DNA of 64,000 bases. It comes from Patiriisocius_A hiemis (lineage in GTDB: Bacteria > Bacteroidota > Bacteroidia > Flavobacteriales > Flavobacteriaceae). Shown here piece after piece: positions 41,522 through 51,076 of this stretch (its first letter is position 1; every line of letters starts with the position of its first letter). The DNA is taken from contig NZ_JAVRHZ010000001.1 of the NCBI RefSeq assembly GCF_031846325.1, forward strand, positions 620,001-684,000. The letters are read 5' to 3'. Position numbers and translations under genes: made by a program. Under the pieces are notes generated by a model that saw only the letters and a list, made by a program, of their open reading frames with translations, ran no database searches and was not told where the DNA came from.

Positions 41522-43087
41522 CTACTTCGCAATATTTACAGCTCTAGTCTCACGTATAACAGTTACTTTAACTTGGCCTGGATATGTCATATCTGTTTGT
41601 ATTTTTTGTGAAATCTCAAAAGAAAGTTGTGCAGCCTTGTCATCGCTAACTTTTTCGCTTTCAACCATCACACGCAATTCTCTACCCGCTTGTATTGCAT
41701 AGGCTTTATTAACTCCGTTAAACCCAAAAGCAATATCCTCTAGATCTTTAAGACGCTGTATGTAAGAGTCTAAAACTTGTCGTCTTGCACCTGGTCTTGC
41801 GCCACTAATTGCATCACAAACCTGAACAATAGGAGATAACAAGCTAGTCATTTCTATTTCGTCATGGTGTGCCCCAATAGCATTACATACCTCGGGTTTT
41901 TCACCATACTTTTCTGCCCATTGCATTCCAAGGATTGCATGAGGCACTTCAGTTTCGGTTTCTGGAACTTTACCAATATCATGTAATAACCCAGCGCGTT
42001 TAGCAAGCTTAGGGTTTAATCCAAGCTCTGCTGCCATAACACCACATAGTTTTGCTACTTCTCTAGAGTGGTGTAGTAAATTTTGTCCATAAGAAGAGCG
42101 GTAACGCATACGCCCTACTGCTTTAATAAGTTCTGGGCTTAGTCCATGGATTCCTAGATCGATAACAGTACGTTTTCCAACATCAATTATTTCTTCTTCA
42201 ATTTGTTTTGATGTCTTACGTACTACTTCTTCAATTCGTGCCGGATGTATACGTCCATCTGTCACTAATTTATGTAATGATAGCCTTGCGACTTCTCTTC
42301 TAACCGAATCGAAACAAGATAATATAATAGCTTCAGGTGTGTCATCTACAATAATCTCAACGCCTGTTGCCGCTTCAATAGCTCTGATATTTCGTCCTTC
42401 TCTACCAATTATTCTTCCCTTTACATCATCACTCTCAAGATTAAAAACAGATACACAATTATCTATCGCTTCTTCTGTTCCAATACGCTGTATGGTATTA
42501 ATAATAATTTTCTTGGCTTCTTGCTGAGCTGTCATTTTAGCTTCTTCTACAGAATTCTGAATAAAAGCCATTGCATCTGTCTTTGCCTCTTCCTTAAGGC
42601 TTTCCATAAGTTGTGTTTTTGCATCTTCGGCAGAGAGACTAGAAATAACTTCTAATTGCTCTATTTGACTACGGTGCATTTTTTCAACTTCACTTTGCTT
42701 TTTTTCTAAATAATCTAGCTTATCGTCATAACTCTTCTTCTTATTTTCAATATCTGCATTAAGTTTTTTAGTTTTTGCTAACTCACTAGAGATTTGAGAC
42801 TCTTTATCTCGTGTACGCTTCTCTGCATCTGCCATCTTTTTATCACGATTTAAAATTACTTTCTCGTGTTCGGCTTTGAGTTCCAAAAACTTTTCTTTTG
42901 CTTGAAGTATTTTGTCTTTTTTTATGGTTTCGCCTTCAGATTTTGCATCCTTTAAAATAGAAGAAGCACTCTTTTTAGCATTTTTAATAAGTTGTGACGC
43001 ATTGTTTCTTTCTAGAACCTTTGCTATTAAAAAACCAGCTGCAATACCAACAACAGCGGCGATTATTATTAGTAATATATTATCCAT
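41522..43087 (-). CDS. rny: Ribonuclease Y
   Basis: A 521-residue membrane-anchored endoribonuclease that starts mRNA decay. It has an N-terminal membrane helix (about residues 3-24), a long charged coiled coil (about 30-200), a KH domain with GRIIGREGRNIRAIEAATGVEIIVDDTPEAI, and an HD domain with LLHDIGKV near residue 367. The order is exactly that of RNase Y. It lies downstream of the 6S-like RNA in the same orientation. Confidence 0.96.
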   Translation of the reverse strand: MDNILLIIIAAVVGIAAGFLIAKVLERNNASQLIKNAKKSASSILKDAKSEGETIKKDKILQAKEKFLELKAEHEKVILNRDKKMADAEKRTRDKESQISSELAKTKKLNADIENKKKSYDDKLDYLEKKQSEVEKMHRSQIEQLEVISSLSAEDAKTQLMESLKEEAKTDAMAFIQNSVEEAKMTAQQEAKKIIINTIQRIGTEEAIDNCVSVFNLESDDVKGRIIGREGRNIRAIEAATGVEIIVDDTPEAIILSCFDSVRREVARLSLHKLVTDGRIHPARIEEVVRKTSKQIEEEIIDVGKRTVIDLGIHGLSPELIKAVGRMRYRSSYGQNLLHHSREVAKLCGVMAAELGLNPKLAKRAGLLHDIGKVPETETEVPHAILGMQWAEKYGEKPEVCNAIGAHHDEIEMTSLLSPIVQVCDAISGARPGARRQVLDSYIQRLKDLEDIAFGFNGVNKAYAIQAGRELRVMVESEKVSDDKAAQLSFEISQKIQTDMTYPGQVKVTVIRETRAVNIAK

Positions 43088-43158
43088 TTGATTATATAAT
43101 TAACTCAATAGTTTAGTTACTATTGAAAGTACTCGTGATAATGAGTACAAATAAAAAA

Positions 43159-43320
43159 GCCTACATTAATTATGTGATTTTGAATAAACTCCTTAAAGAA
43201 AAGTTTAGGGCTAACAAGTTGGTCAAGTATCCGCTCAATGACGGCTCGCTTTTGCAACTTCAACTCACCCTTTTTAAAGAATTCACGTTGAGTTTACCAA
43301 AAAATAAAATTAATGTAGGC
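43159..43320 (-). ncRNA. ssrS: Structured RNA, probable 6S RNA
   Basis: A 162-base region between zapA and rny with no good minus-strand coding frame. Its ends form a 13-base perfect helix (43159-43171 with 43308-43320). A second 7-base helix is nested inside (43185-43191 with 43290-43296) and further weaker pairings lie within, giving a long rod with unpaired bulges. A run of T follows the closing stem on the minus strand, as at an intrinsic terminator. The rod shape, size and place next to zapA fit 6S RNA, which regulates RNA polymerase; the flavobacterial class is diverged. The call rests on structure and position and not on alignment. Confidence 0.68.
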
Positions 43321-43343
43321 AGTAACCTTATATGTAAAGAACG

Positions 43344-43634
43344 TTATGAAAACTGTTCCAGTAACAATTGATTTAAAGCGGTAAGCTTCTCTTCTACTTG
43401 TCTAGAATCATTTTCTTTATCTATTGTTTTTTGTTCTACTTGGGCGGCAAACTGCAAGGCACTCATTGCCAATACATCCTGTTTGTCACGCACCGCGTAG
43501 CTACTTTCAAACCTTTTAATCATTTGCTCAATTTTCTTAGCGGCTAATCTAAGACCTTCTTCTTGAGAAGGGTCTATTGTTAAAGGGTATACCCTGTCTG
43601 CAATAGAGAGTTTTATTTTTAATTGGTTTGACAT
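43344..43634 (-). CDS. zapA: Cell division protein ZapA
   Basis: A 96-residue protein starting MSNQLKIKLSIADRVYPLTID, with EEGLRLAAKKIEQMIKRFE in the N-terminal domain and a C-terminal helix that should form a coiled coil. ZapA bundles FtsZ filaments at the division site. It lies 9 bases after a small coiled-coil gene and immediately upstream of the 6S-like RNA. Confidence 0.9.
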   Translation of the reverse strand: MSNQLKIKLSIADRVYPLTIDPSQEEGLRLAAKKIEQMIKRFESSYAVRDKQDVLAMSALQFAAQVEQKTIDKENDSRQVEEKLTALNQLLLEQFS

Positions 43635-43643
43635 TTTATTGTT

Positions 43644-43949
43644 TTATTCAGAAAGTTGAGTTATACAACTGTCAATTTCCCGAACTAAAGCATTTATTTT
43701 GAGCTTTGTATCTCTTTTATATTCATTACTGCCAAGCATTGAATTTGCCAACTGCAACGAATTACACTTCTCACGCCAAGTAGCAATTTGCGTTTCGCTT
43801 TCTTGTTGTTTTTCTTTCAGCAAATTAAGTTCTGCTTCTAATTTTGCATTTTGCTGCTTCATCTTTTGATGTTTGTGCAACAGTTTGCTTACTCTATTTT
43901 CCAGCAAATCAACAATTTCTGAAAGGTTACTCATCACAATTTCATTCAA
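43644..43949 (-). CDS. Small coiled-coil protein, possibly division-related
   Basis: A 101-residue, highly charged protein that is almost entirely coiled coil (LLHKHQKMKQQNAKLEAEL near residues 18-36). No membrane segment or enzyme motif is seen. Its place directly before zapA and its coiled-coil form recall ZapB-like proteins, but similarity to ZapB cannot be shown by eye. Confidence 0.7.
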   Translation of the reverse strand: MNEIVMSNLSEIVDLLENRVSKLLHKHQKMKQQNAKLEAELNLLKEKQQESETQIATWREKCNSLQLANSMLGSNEYKRDTKLKINALVREIDSCITQLSE

Positions 43950-44085
43950 TACTATCTACACAAAGTTAAGATACCGCTGTTAATATGACAACTGTTTCTT
44001 ATTATTTTTTGTATTATTGAGCAAGATAAACAATAAAACTGCCAAACTCCCCTTATTTAATAATGCTAGAAGAAAATTATAATTA

Positions 44086-45768
44086 ATGAAAAAAGTATTT
44101 ATTGCATGGCTGCTTTTGGCAACAGCCGTTCAAGCTCAAAAAAACATTCCTACAGATTATTTTGACAACCCAATTAAAATTCCATTAATTCTTTCTGGAA
44201 GTTTTGGTGAGTTGCGAAGTAATCACTTTCATAGCGGTCTCGATATTAAAACACAACAAAGGGAAGGCGTTCCTATTTATGCACCTGCCGATGGCTTTGT
44301 TAGTAGAATTAAAGTTGCACATTATGGTTACGGAAAAGCACTTTACATAAAACATCCCAACGGCTACAGTACAGTATATGCCCATTTGCAAAATTACGCT
44401 GGAGACATTCAAGAATATGTAAAGCAACAACAATATAGTAAAGAATCTTTTGAGATTGAATTGTTCCCAGAAGCAAATCAGTTATCAGTAAAAAAAGGCG
44501 ATCTTATAGGTTATACAGGAAATAGTGGTAGTAGTGGTGGTCCACACTTACATTTTGAAATACGTGACTCAGCATCTAGACCTATGAATCCTATGCTTTT
44601 TGGTATTGAAATTCCCGATACTAAAATTCCATTAATTAATAGCGTATTTGCTTATCCTCTTGGGGAAAATGCCCATGTAAACAAGTCAAACAAACCAACT
44701 AAAGTTAGGTTACAACTTCAAAAAGATGGTAGTTACAAGGCAGAAAGCATTCAAGCGTTTGGTGATATTGGTTTTGGAGTTTCAAGTTATGACCAACAAA
44801 ATGGTGCTTCAAACAAAAATGGTGTTTATAAAATAACTACAACGTATAATGGTGAGCAACAAATAGAAGTGCTTTTTGATAAGTTTTCCTTTTCTGAAAC
44901 AAGATACTTAAACAGGTTTATAGATTATGAATACTTCAGAAAAAATAAAAGCCGTGTTCAAAAGCTTTTTAGAGAACCTAACAATCCATTAAGTATTATA
45001 AATGATACCCCAGAAAATGGAATTATTTCTATTGAAGATGGTTTTAACTCTACTTTTTTAATTGAAATTGAAGATTTTAAAAAAAATAAAATAACTATTA
45101 GAGTTCCCATTTCAGGTAAAAAAGATACTCCTATTACAAAAAACAACAACTTACCTGAAGATTATGTATATGCAGACCAAGCAACATCTATTACCAAAGG
45201 TAAGTACAGTATATATATTCCTGCAAATGCATTATATGAAAATGAATATCTAGATATTGATGTAAAAGGAGATACACTTCATTTTCATGAAGATATTGTA
45301 CCTATTCATAAAAATGTAACTATTTCTGTAGATGCATCAAATTATTCGGATACAGACAAAGGAAAACTTTATTTAGGAAGGCTTAACTATAGAGGAGAGC
45401 CATATTATAATACTACTTATAGAAAAGGGGATAAACTTTCTACCAGAACAAGAACAATGGGCTCATACGTTTTAGTTTCAGATACAAAGAGTCCAAAAAT
45501 TCAGCCTGTTAATTTTACAGATGGAAAGTGGATTAGCAAAAACAAAACACTAAAAGTTAAGATTGAAGATGACTTGAGCGGCATTAGTAGTTATAGAGCA
45601 ACTATAAACGGAAAGTTTATTTTAATGGAATATAATTACAAAACAGACGTTTTAACTTATGATTTTGATGATAACATAATCTCAGAAACCGAAAATAATT
45701 TGAAAGTAATTGTTACCGATAATGTGGGAAATAGTGCTACATTTGAGGCAACTTTTTTCAGGAAATAA
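44086..45768 (+). CDS. M23-family metallopeptidase, exported
   Basis: A 560-residue protein with a signal peptide (ends near VQAQ, residue 18). The M23 lysostaphin-type domain lies at about residues 45-165, with FHSGLDIKTQ (zinc His and Asp), a GYGKALYIKHPNGYSTVYAHL segment and GGPHLHFEIRD carrying the last two His. The remaining 380 residues are beta-rich and unassigned. It probably cuts peptidoglycan cross-links in the periplasm. The next gene, a TonB receptor, starts 16 bases later, so the two form an operon. Confidence 0.9.
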   Translation: MKKVFIAWLLLATAVQAQKNIPTDYFDNPIKIPLILSGSFGELRSNHFHSGLDIKTQQREGVPIYAPADGFVSRIKVAHYGYGKALYIKHPNGYSTVYAHLQNYAGDIQEYVKQQQYSKESFEIELFPEANQLSVKKGDLIGYTGNSGSSGGPHLHFEIRDSASRPMNPMLFGIEIPDTKIPLINSVFAYPLGENAHVNKSNKPTKVRLQLQKDGSYKAESIQAFGDIGFGVSSYDQQNGASNKNGVYKITTTYNGEQQIEVLFDKFSFSETRYLNRFIDYEYFRKNKSRVQKLFREPNNPLSIINDTPENGIISIEDGFNSTFLIEIEDFKKNKITIRVPISGKKDTPITKNNNLPEDYVYADQATSITKGKYSIYIPANALYENEYLDIDVKGDTLHFHEDIVPIHKNVTISVDASNYSDTDKGKLYLGRLNYRGEPYYNTTYRKGDKLSTRTRTMGSYVLVSDTKSPKIQPVNFTDGKWISKNKTLKVKIEDDLSGISSYRATINGKFILMEYNYKTDVLTYDFDDNIISETENNLKVIVTDNVGNSATFEATFFRK

Positions 45769-45784
45769 TTAGACCATTTTACTT

Positions 45785-48247
45785 TTGAAAGCAAAACTAC
45801 TACCACTACTACTACTTTTTTTAGTTTCAGCAACTAGCCTTACAGCTCAACAAGCAACCATTAGAGGGATCATCCTAGATGAGGATAACAACCCTGTTGG
45901 TGGTGTAAATATTTCATATAATGGAGGTGGGGCACAAAGTAATCTTGATGGGTTTTATGAACTTAAAATACCTGCAAACCAAGATGTAAAAGTTACATTC
46001 TCTTATGTTGGACTAAAAAATATTATACAAACATTCAATCTCTCAAAGTTTGAGGATGTAGAATATATTCCTGTTATGATGGTTGATGTAGAACAACTTG
46101 GCACAACTATAATTACAGGTAGAAAAAATAAACGTATAGAAGGTGTTACCGTACTTGACATTAAAGCCGCAGAAAATATACCTACCGCAAATTCTGGAGT
46201 TGAAAGTCTACTAGCATCGTTACCGGGTGTTTTTATTAATGATGAATTAAGTACACAATATTCCGTAAGAGGAGGTAATTTTGATGAAAACTTAGTATAC
46301 GTAAATGAAATTGAAGTATACAGACCTTTTTTAATTCGTAGTGGACAGCAAGAAGGATTGAGCTTTGTAAATAGTGACCTTACAAAGTCAGTTGATTTTT
46401 CTTCAGGTGGATTTCAAGCAAAATTTGGAGACAAATTATCATCAGTATTAGATATTCAGTATAGAAAACCTACGCGATTTGAAGCATCCGCAGATTTGAG
46501 TCTTTTAGGTGCAAATGTATCTGCAGGAGGTATAAGTGATGATGGTAGATTGACTGGTCTTATAGGCTTACGTTATAGAGACAATAGCTTATTTGTAAAC
46601 TCTAAACAAACAGACGTTAATTTCTTTCCTGTGTTTGCAGATGCACAAGCCTATTTAACGTATAAGTTTAGTGACAAATTGCAAGTTGATTTTCTAGGAA
46701 ACCTTGCTATTAACGAATACACCTATCAACCTGTTACAAGACAAACCAACTTTGGTACGTTACAGGATCCTATCGCACTTTTAATTTTTTATGAAGGACA
46801 GGAAGAGGATAGATATGACACCTATTTTGGTGCTTTGAAAGCAAGTTATGAGGTTTCTGAAAACTATACAGCAAAATTCATAACATCTGCTTACCAAACA
46901 CAAGAGCAAGAGTATTTTGACATTCTGGCGGAATATAGAATTGGAACACCAAACACTAATATAGGGAGTGAAGATTTAGGAGAAGTTGAGTTTACTGAAG
47001 GGATTGGAGCTCAATTACGTCATGCAAGAAACGACCTTGACGCATTAATTATTAATGCAGAACATAAAGGTTTGTTAGACATTAATGACAATAACTTTGA
47101 ATATGGTATTAAATATACCCACGAGGATATTAGAGATCGTATTCAAGAATACGAAATTATTGACTCTGCAGGGTTTTCGGTTCGTCCTCCCCTAGCAGAT
47201 TTTGCAAATAACCAACCTTATGAACCATTTACAGAAGATATAGTTCCTTTCACACAAGTAAGAGCAACCAATAGTGTGCAAATTGACCGCATCTCTGGAT
47301 ATGGACAATGGAGTAAAAAAACATCTCTAGCCAATGGAGACTTGTGGCTAAATGCTGGGGTGCGTTTTCATAATTGGACCGTAAGTGGTGACAATTTAGA
47401 AAGTAATACTCAAACTGTAGTTAGTCCAAGAGCACAAGTTGCATATAAACCTGATTGGGATATGGATATGCTTTTTAGGCTTTCGGGCGGGTTATATCAT
47501 CAGCCACCCTTTTATAGAGAACTGCGAGACCTTAGTGGAACTGTAAGGCCAGAAGTAAAGGCGCAACAATCTGCACACATTGTTCTTGGTAATGATTATA
47601 GCTTTAAGCTTTGGGGAAGGCCTTTTACTTTAAATAGTGAGGTTTATTACAAAGACCTAACAGATGTAAATACCTATACGTTAGAAAATGTTAGAATTAG
47701 ATATAGAGCTAATAATAATGCAACTGCTTATGCTTATGGTCTTGATACAAGACTAGCAGGAGAGTTTGTGCCTGGAACTGAAAGCTGGGTAAGCTTTGGG
47801 TATTTAAAAACTGAAGAGAATCAAGATGGTCGTGGAAATATTGCAAGACCAACAGACCAGCGGTTAAAATTTGCTGTTCTTTTTCAGGATTATGCCAAAT
47901 TTATACCAGATTTAAAATTATACTTAAACCTTACATACAATACAGGTTTACCGGGAGGATCTCCAGCTTTTGCAGACCCTTATGACTTCCAAACTCGTTT
48001 ACGTGACTATCGTAGAGTAGATATTGGGACTTCTTATGTTTTAGTAGATGAAAATAAACTAAAAGAAAGTGGATGGCTTAAGGTCTTTAGGGAGTTTACT
48101 ATTGGAGCCGAAATCTTTAATATTTTTGATGTTAGAAACTCGATTACAAATACCTTTGTTAGAGATGTAGACACACAACAACAGTTTGCTGTGCCTAATT
48201 TTTTAACTCCAAGAGTATTTAATGTACGTGTAAAAATGAAGTTTTAA
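45785..48247 (+). CDS. TonB-dependent receptor with carboxypeptidase-like N-domain
   Basis: An 820-residue outer-membrane receptor. The start is TTG at 45785, directly giving a signal peptide ending in TAQQ (residue 22). Residues about 24-105 form a carboxypeptidase-regulatory-like domain (IRGIILDEDNNPVGGVNISY). The plug follows, with NSGVESLLASLPGVFINDELSTQYSVRGGNFDENLVYVNEIEVYRP, and then the 22-strand barrel. The substrate is unknown; there is no SusD partner, so it is not a SusC-type complex. Confidence 0.9.
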   Translation: MKAKLLPLLLLFLVSATSLTAQQATIRGIILDEDNNPVGGVNISYNGGGAQSNLDGFYELKIPANQDVKVTFSYVGLKNIIQTFNLSKFEDVEYIPVMMVDVEQLGTTIITGRKNKRIEGVTVLDIKAAENIPTANSGVESLLASLPGVFINDELSTQYSVRGGNFDENLVYVNEIEVYRPFLIRSGQQEGLSFVNSDLTKSVDFSSGGFQAKFGDKLSSVLDIQYRKPTRFEASADLSLLGANVSAGGISDDGRLTGLIGLRYRDNSLFVNSKQTDVNFFPVFADAQAYLTYKFSDKLQVDFLGNLAINEYTYQPVTRQTNFGTLQDPIALLIFYEGQEEDRYDTYFGALKASYEVSENYTAKFITSAYQTQEQEYFDILAEYRIGTPNTNIGSEDLGEVEFTEGIGAQLRHARNDLDALIINAEHKGLLDINDNNFEYGIKYTHEDIRDRIQEYEIIDSAGFSVRPPLADFANNQPYEPFTEDIVPFTQVRATNSVQIDRISGYGQWSKKTSLANGDLWLNAGVRFHNWTVSGDNLESNTQTVVSPRAQVAYKPDWDMDMLFRLSGGLYHQPPFYRELRDLSGTVRPEVKAQQSAHIVLGNDYSFKLWGRPFTLNSEVYYKDLTDVNTYTLENVRIRYRANNNATAYAYGLDTRLAGEFVPGTESWVSFGYLKTEENQDGRGNIARPTDQRLKFAVLFQDYAKFIPDLKLYLNLTYNTGLPGGSPAFADPYDFQTRLRDYRRVDIGTSYVLVDENKLKESGWLKVFREFTIGAEIFNIFDVRNSITNTFVRDVDTQQQFAVPNFLTPRVFNVRVKMKF

Positions 48248-48256
48248 TAGCGCTTT

Positions 48257-49405
48257 TTAGTTTTCCATAAACTCTTTTAAAGTAGCCACTACATAATCAA
48301 TCTCATCTTTTGTATTGTAACTTGAAAATGAAAAACGTAGGGAAGGTTTCCCTTTATCCTCATCGGGAAGTATTTCGTACAATACATGAGATCCTTTACT
48401 ACTTCCGCTTTGGCAAGCACTCCCTTTAGAGCAAGCTATTCCCTTTAAGTCTAATTGAAAAAGCAACATCATTGCCTTTTCTGGTGGTAATGGCAAGCAA
48501 ACATTTAAAAGTGTATATGTACTCTTTTTATTATCATGACAACTACCATTAAACTTAATCGCAGCAATTTCAGAAGTAAGTTTTTCTTTAAAATAGTTTT
48601 TTAAGTCTATGATATATGCCTTTTCTTCGGCTAGATTCTTATAAGCAATGTTTAGTGCTTCGGTCATTCCAGCGATAGCATAAACTGCTTCCGTACCAGC
48701 CCGCAACCCTCTTTCTTGTGAGCCTCCAAAAATTAAAGGCTGTAATCCTGTATTTTTTCTTACAAAGGCAAAACCAGCTCCTTTAGGCCCATGAAACTTA
48801 TGAGCTGCAGCTACTGCAAAATCAATAGGGACTTCAGAAAAATCTAATTCAAAATGTCCTACAGATTGCACCGTATCACTATGAAACAAGGCATTGTTAG
48901 ATTTACACAACTTTGCTACACGTTTAATATCTAGAATAGTTCCAATTTCATTGTTTACATGCATTAAACTAACAAGGGTCTTCTTTTCTGAAGCTTGTAA
49001 AAGTTGCTCTAATCCTTCATAATCAACTGTACCACAAGTTCCATGAGTAACATATTCAACCTCAATATTTTGATATTTTTCTAATTGCTGTACTGCATAT
49101 AAAACAGCATGATGCTCTATTCTACTAGTTATAATCCTAGTAACTTCTAAATCTCGAACACAACTATTAATAATAAAATTATCTGCTTCTGTTCCTCCTG
49201 ATGTAAATATAATTTCTGGAGCAGTAACGTTTAGATGTGAAGCAATTTGTTTTCGGCAATTCTCAAGTATTGATTTAGATGACCTTCCGTAAGAATGTGT
49301 AGATGAAGGATTTCCAAACTCATTTTTTAATACGTTAGTCATACAAGAAATGACTTCATCACGTACTTGTGATGTAGCTGCACTATCAAAATATACTTTT
49401 TTCAT
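48257..49405 (-). CDS. Cysteine desulfurase
   Basis: A 382-residue PLP enzyme of the NifS/IscS type. TSGGTEADN lies near residues 68-76, HSDTVQSVGH near 175-184, AHKFHGPKGAGF carries the PLP Lys near 201, and ACSKGSACQSGSSKG carries the catalytic Cys near 328. It supplies sulfur for Fe-S clusters or other cofactors. No iscU or suf genes lie nearby, so the recipient is not clear. Confidence 0.92.
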   Translation of the reverse strand: MKKVYFDSAATSQVRDEVISCMTNVLKNEFGNPSSTHSYGRSSKSILENCRKQIASHLNVTAPEIIFTSGGTEADNFIINSCVRDLEVTRIITSRIEHHAVLYAVQQLEKYQNIEVEYVTHGTCGTVDYEGLEQLLQASEKKTLVSLMHVNNEIGTILDIKRVAKLCKSNNALFHSDTVQSVGHFELDFSEVPIDFAVAAAHKFHGPKGAGFAFVRKNTGLQPLIFGGSQERGLRAGTEAVYAIAGMTEALNIAYKNLAEEKAYIIDLKNYFKEKLTSEIAAIKFNGSCHDNKKSTYTLLNVCLPLPPEKAMMLLFQLDLKGIACSKGSACQSGSSKGSHVLYEILPDEDKGKPSLRFSFSSYNTKDEIDYVVATLKEFMEN

Positions 49406-49499
49406 GCGAGCAAAAATAGGAATTAAAATATTTCTAAGTACCCATCAGTTATAAAGAAATGCTTTTCTTTGTATTTGAGTTTGAAAATTTATGTATTAA

Positions 49500-50366
49500 A
49501 TGAAAAAAGTCTTTTCAATTTTAGCAACAATGCTGCTAATTCTATCTTGTGATGATGGAGAAATAATTGTAACCACATTTGATTTTGAGAATGTAAATCT
49601 ACAAAGTTGTCAAACTAATGATGGAGTAGTTTTTTTTAGTATTAATGATGGAGCTTTAGAGAGTATAGCACTAGACTTAACAATAGCTGAAGAAGATTTT
49701 TTAATAGAAGGCACACAAGACTACCAGATTGGCAGCACAAGTAATGTTGTTGATTATAGAATTTTTAACGAAACGGTATCCTCGAGTTACTTTTGCAATA
49801 GCATCCCTCCTACTACACCATCAGTTTCTATAAACTATACTAGCAGCTCCGGGGTTGCACAACTAACAAATACAGTACTGCTTGATGATAATGACGGATT
49901 AGGTACTGAAATTGAAGGAGATGACACAGATACAGACGAAGATGGAATACCTGACTTTTATGACTTTGATGATGACGGAGACAATGTTCCAACTGGGGTT
50001 GAAATTGGAGCTGATGTAAATAATCCAAGGGATACTGATGGTGATGGAACTCCAGATTACCTTGATATAGACGATGATGGTGATGGAGTTTTTACAATTA
50101 ATGAAGATTTAAACATGGATTTAGACCCCACTAACGATATTTCTGACAATAGTATAGGTCCAGATTATTTAAACCCTAATGTTAGTATAGAAACTACTAT
50201 AAACACCTATAGAGAACATAGTTATAGCGTCAACACTTCTACTGCTTTATTTATTGAAGATTTAGTATTAGTGGGGGAAGGAGAGGAAATAACACAAGAA
50301 AGTCTAGATTTAGGTGAGATTATTGATATATTAACTGGAACAATTACAATAACTCCAGAGTTTTAA
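49500..50366 (+). CDS. Lipoprotein with calcium-binding Asp-rich repeats
   Basis: A 288-residue lipoprotein (lipobox LILSC, Cys17). Residues about 141-196 hold repeats of the thrombospondin type 3 kind, such as DTDEDGIPDFYDFDDDGD and DTDGDGTPDYLDIDDDGDG, which bind Ca2+. The flanking regions are beta-rich and unassigned. The last codon and stop overlap the convergent Smr-domain gene by 4 bases. Confidence 0.78.
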   Translation: MKKVFSILATMLLILSCDDGEIIVTTFDFENVNLQSCQTNDGVVFFSINDGALESIALDLTIAEEDFLIEGTQDYQIGSTSNVVDYRIFNETVSSSYFCNSIPPTTPSVSINYTSSSGVAQLTNTVLLDDNDGLGTEIEGDDTDTDEDGIPDFYDFDDDGDNVPTGVEIGADVNNPRDTDGDGTPDYLDIDDDGDGVFTINEDLNMDLDPTNDISDNSIGPDYLNPNVSIETTINTYREHSYSVNTSTALFIEDLVLVGEGEEITQESLDLGEIIDILTGTITITPEF

Positions 50367-50911
50367 TTTTTGATATTCTGATAGATGTAAACCTCAGTAG
50401 CACCCCTACCATATTTCTTAAAATCTGCATCATAATATTTTACATTGTCATAACGTCTAAACAAATACTCCAGCTCTGCTTTAAGCACTCCTTCTCCAAC
50501 TCCATGTACAAAAACTACTTTTTGTATTCTTTTTTTAATAGCAAAATCTAGTTGCCGTTTTGCCGTATCTAATTGAATTGTTAACATATCATAATTACTC
50601 ATCCCTTTTTGATTGTTCACTAATTGATGAATATGCAAATCTACTTCCATAGGCGGCAGCTTTCGTTCCTTTGGCTTTACTTTATAAGATTTTTTTCTTT
50701 TTGGAACTTCCTTTTCTGAGATAACATCTTCTAAATCCCTATTAATGAGCTCTTTTTCAATTGCATAGCTCTTATCAACTACTAACTCATTTTTCGAATA
50801 GCTCATTACAAAACCATCTTTTGTTAATATAGAAACTGTGTCTTCAGTTATTTTTTGTACAACTCCAGAAATATCCTCGTCAAGTACTGAAACTTTATCA
50901 TTTATTTTCAT
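50363..50911 (-). CDS. Smr/MutS2-type domain protein with N-terminal Tudor-like region
   Basis: A 182-residue protein. Residues about 1-50 are a small beta domain (KVSVLDEDISGVVQKITEDTVSILTKDGF). A basic linker (PKRKKSYKVKPKERKLP) follows. The C-terminal Smr domain has DLHIHQLVNN, VVFVHGVGEGVLKAEL and GRGATEVYI, the HGxG and related signature of Smr nucleases. It probably binds or cuts nucleic acid, possibly on ribosomes or branched DNA, as proposed for other Smr proteins. It is convergent with the lipoprotein gene. Confidence 0.82.
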   Translation of the reverse strand: MKINDKVSVLDEDISGVVQKITEDTVSILTKDGFVMSYSKNELVVDKSYAIEKELINRDLEDVISEKEVPKRKKSYKVKPKERKLPPMEVDLHIHQLVNNQKGMSNYDMLTIQLDTAKRQLDFAIKKRIQKVVFVHGVGEGVLKAELEYLFRRYDNVKYYDADFKKYGRGATEVYIYQNIKN

Positions 50912-51076
50912 AGAAAGCTACTTTACGGCACAAATTTCTGAATTTTAAATCTTTAAAAAGATGTATTTCATCGATAATTTGTCTTTTTTTATATACAGAA
51001 TGTATTTTTTTTATATTTTTAACGCGCTATTAATAAGGTATTCACCCCCAAACAGAATACTTTCAAATATTTAATT

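Noticed and set aside
43123..43371. Plus-strand 82-codon frame between rny and zapA
   Set aside because: It overlaps the probable 6S RNA and the end of zapA on the other strand, and its product has no signal, domain or biased composition. The RNA explanation fits better.
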